A DNA stretch of 64,000 nt from Oscheius sp. JU75 (lineage: Eukaryota > Nematoda > Chromadorea > Rhabditida > Rhabditidae), in assembly GCA_037178855.1 (NCBI GenBank), contig JASJZC010000001.1, positions 1,612,001 to 1,676,000 on the forward strand, in the 5' to 3' direction. Both the position numbers and the translations under genes were made by a program. Position 1 is the first letter of the stretch, and the number at the start of each line of letters is the position of its first letter. A model generated the notes under the pieces. That model did no database searches. It was not told the origin of the DNA and worked only from the letters and a program-made list of their open reading frames with translations. Below, in pieces: positions 62,501 through 64,000 of the stretch.

Positions 62501-63680
62501 CAGCCTTCGAAGACTAAAATTGACGCTTTGGATATTGAAAGTAGAGAAAAGGATACCGTATTTGGCCGAGAGATCATTGGGACCCTGGACGGTGTACTTG
62601 TATTTAGGAGAATCGTCCGTGGTCGGGATGCCGCGCTTCTGGAGATCCGCGAGGGCATGAACGTCAAGGTCGAGAGTGTCGCGGAATTTGCCGGTTCCGG
62701 CAGCGGAGAGCTCCTGGAAAACTGCATTGTTAGAGGTATCTTCCCACAACATTATGCCGCAAAAGATTATGAAGTTTCGGGGCCCCCTTCCAAAAAGGTC
62801 CTACCAGGAACAGAATAAGTAAGGTACTGGTTGACAGAAGAAACTGGATCTTGACACAAAACAACGAAGAAAGAGCAAGCATAACAAATTGGCAGAGACA
62901 GAAGGACTGCATGGGAGAATGTCAAAAAGGGCAGTATGCCAGAATGAAGGCAGAATTTTGAAGCGTCTCCTATCATTTAATGAACAGAAACAAGACAGGA
63001 ACTCATCGCGAACGATAGAAAGCCTTTGGGATAGACTGTCCATTTGATAGAAACAGAATGACAGGTTGGCCGACAAAGATAGAGATTTGAGAGAAAATGA
63101 CAGAGACAGACAGCTCTTAGAGATTGAAAAAGAATGACAAACTCACGATGGCCTTCTTTCTATTCTCCTCGAAGCTGGCCTCATCCACACGGAGTCCCTT
63201 CTCCTCGGCCATCAGCTGGGTTAGATCGGCCGGGAATCCGTATGTGTCGTACAATCTCCAGGCGACGTCACCGGGGAAAGTCTTCTCGCCTTCAGGCAGC
63301 TGTGAGACGGCGCGCTGGAATAGGATCCGACCCCTATTCAGCGTCTTCAAGAACTGCGTTTCCTCGTCGTTGATGATGTCCTTGACCGTCTCCGGGTCCT
63401 TCTTCAGCTCCGGGAATGTACTGCCGAGAATCTCGATGACTACGGGGATCAAGCTGGCGAAGAAGCCCGGCTTGGCTTGGAGTTTCTCGGTCGCGTAGCG
63501 GACTCCGCGTCTCAAGATTCGTCGCAGCACGTAGCCGCGTCCCGAATTGTCCGGTCGGCCGCCGTCGGAGAGCGCGATGGTCAGAGTGCGGATGTGGTCA
63601 GCTACGACGCGGTAGGCCATGTCAATGCCGTCCGTGTCTTCATCGCCAACGTGGCCGGTGTAGCCTCGGACTCCGGTTCC
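59575..63680 (-). CDS. AARS1: Cytosolic alanyl-tRNA synthetase, C-terminal three quarters (5' end outside window)
   Basis: Charges tRNA-Ala. The first exon in view ends the catalytic domain: [80 protein letters not shown]. The editing domain has [19 protein letters not shown] with the HxxxH metal motif and VEFCGGT spliced over a 600-bp intron to [12 protein letters not shown], which rebuilds CGGTH. The C-Ala domain has [55 protein letters not shown] and [19 protein letters not shown], ending NFARLNVN-stop at 59575. The intron at 59752-60490 (739 bp) has no visible repeat; those at 61140-61755 and beyond 63680 hold tRNA-like modules. The class II motifs 1 and 2 are outside the window. Confidence 0.93.
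61655..61725 (+). repeat. tRNA-like module in an AARS1 intron
   Basis: AAATGGCTCAGTTGGTTGGC (A box), TGTTCGATCCCGCTTG (B box). No acceptor stem. Opposite orientation to the gene. Confidence 0.55.
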
Positions 63681-63711
63681 CTAAAAATGGCGATAAAAGT
63701 TGATTATAAGT

Positions 63712-63790
63712 TTGCCCCAATAGCTCAGTCGGTTAGCGCTCTGGATGTGACGCCAAAACTGCCTGGGTTCGGGGTCCCTCATGACACAAA
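63712..63790 (+). repeat. tRNA-like module with near-perfect A box
   Basis: GCCCCAATAGCTCAGTCGGTTAGC matches the tRNA D-arm consensus in its inner part (TAGCTCAGTCGGTTAG), and CCTGGGTTCGGGGTCCC stands in for the T arm. The acceptor stem does not pair and the D stem is imperfect, so a pseudo-tRNA. A minus-strand B box (GAGTTCGATCCCCGG) also lies at about 63975-63960. Confidence 0.5.
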
Positions 63791-64000
63791 AAGTAGTTAT
63801 ACTTTTAACAAACACTTCAGCAAGCTCCCCTATTCGAATTTGGCGCGCGAAATGTAGGTCAGATATCTCAAAAATAAAGTGTAAATTTGGCCTAACTAAT
63901 AGCGCAACAAATCTTCTGAAGATGTTTCCTAAGTTTTCTCGTGAAAACAACACATTTTACCAATCCGGGGATCGAACTCGACATCATTTCATTTGTAGAC

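Noticed and set aside
63712-63790. Functional tRNA gene with TAGCTCAGTCGGTTAG
   Set aside because: The D stem is imperfect, the T arm is atypical (GGGTTCGGGGTCCC) and no acceptor stem is found.

Overview
The window is nuclear DNA of a small-genome metazoan, most likely a nematode. Four things point there. Most introns are very short (about 30-50 bp, GT...TTTYAG). Strong polypyrimidine-AG sites sit 0-30 nt upstream of many start codons with no matching upstream exon, as expected for spliced-leader trans-splicing. One gene encodes a seven-helix chemoreceptor of the nematode serpentine (Srx-like) type. Several genes lie head-to-tail with 75-165 bp gaps, like nematode operons. I cannot name the species.

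Layout. 1-255 (+): last exon of an unidentified membrane protein. 779-13283 (-): BLTP2/hobbit bridge-like lipid-transfer protein. 13580-15495 (-): ZIP zinc transporter. 16369-20472 (-): MCM10. 21036-22751 (+): POLR1C (RPAC1). 23719-24659 (+): secretory cyclophilin. 24773-27678 (-): DUS2 tRNA-dihydrouridine synthase with its dsRNA-binding tail. 28345-31596 (-): RanBPM (RANBP9/10). 32272-32661 (-): small protein. 33293-36427 (-): NDOR1/TAH18 diflavin reductase. 36590-37966 (-): proteasome beta5. 38486-39203 (-): Jagunal. 39939-42809 (+): serpentine receptor. 42844-43104 (-): small unknown. 43182-43501 (-): mitochondrial BOLA3. 44432-49360 (-): non-lysosomal glucosylceramidase GBA2. 49361-52144: gene-poor, with two inverted-repeat elements. 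52145-58743 (-): a near-complete autonomous Helitron carrying RepHel and a second, coiled-coil ORF. 59575-63680 (-): cytosolic alanyl-tRNA synthetase, its 5' end cut by the window edge.

Most host genes are conserved housekeeping genes (lipid transfer, replication, transcription, tRNA modification and charging, proteasome, Fe-S assembly) with no obvious shared pathway. NDOR1 and BOLA3 both belong to Fe-S protein biogenesis but are 7 kb apart. PSMB5-NDOR1 and BOLA3-small ORF have operon-like spacing.

The most unusual layer is repetitive. At least twelve copies or fragments of a dimeric tRNA-derived SINE (tRNA-like head, body 1, second tRNA-like head, body 2) and many other unrelated tRNA-like modules with recognisable A and B boxes lie in introns and intergenic gaps. 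A perfectly duplicated UUCG-capped hairpin sits inside a repeated block in a receptor intron. Three foldback/TIR elements were found. The Helitron has recognisable termini, only one apparent frameshift and a trailing accessory gene. These are the parts most worth a second look.
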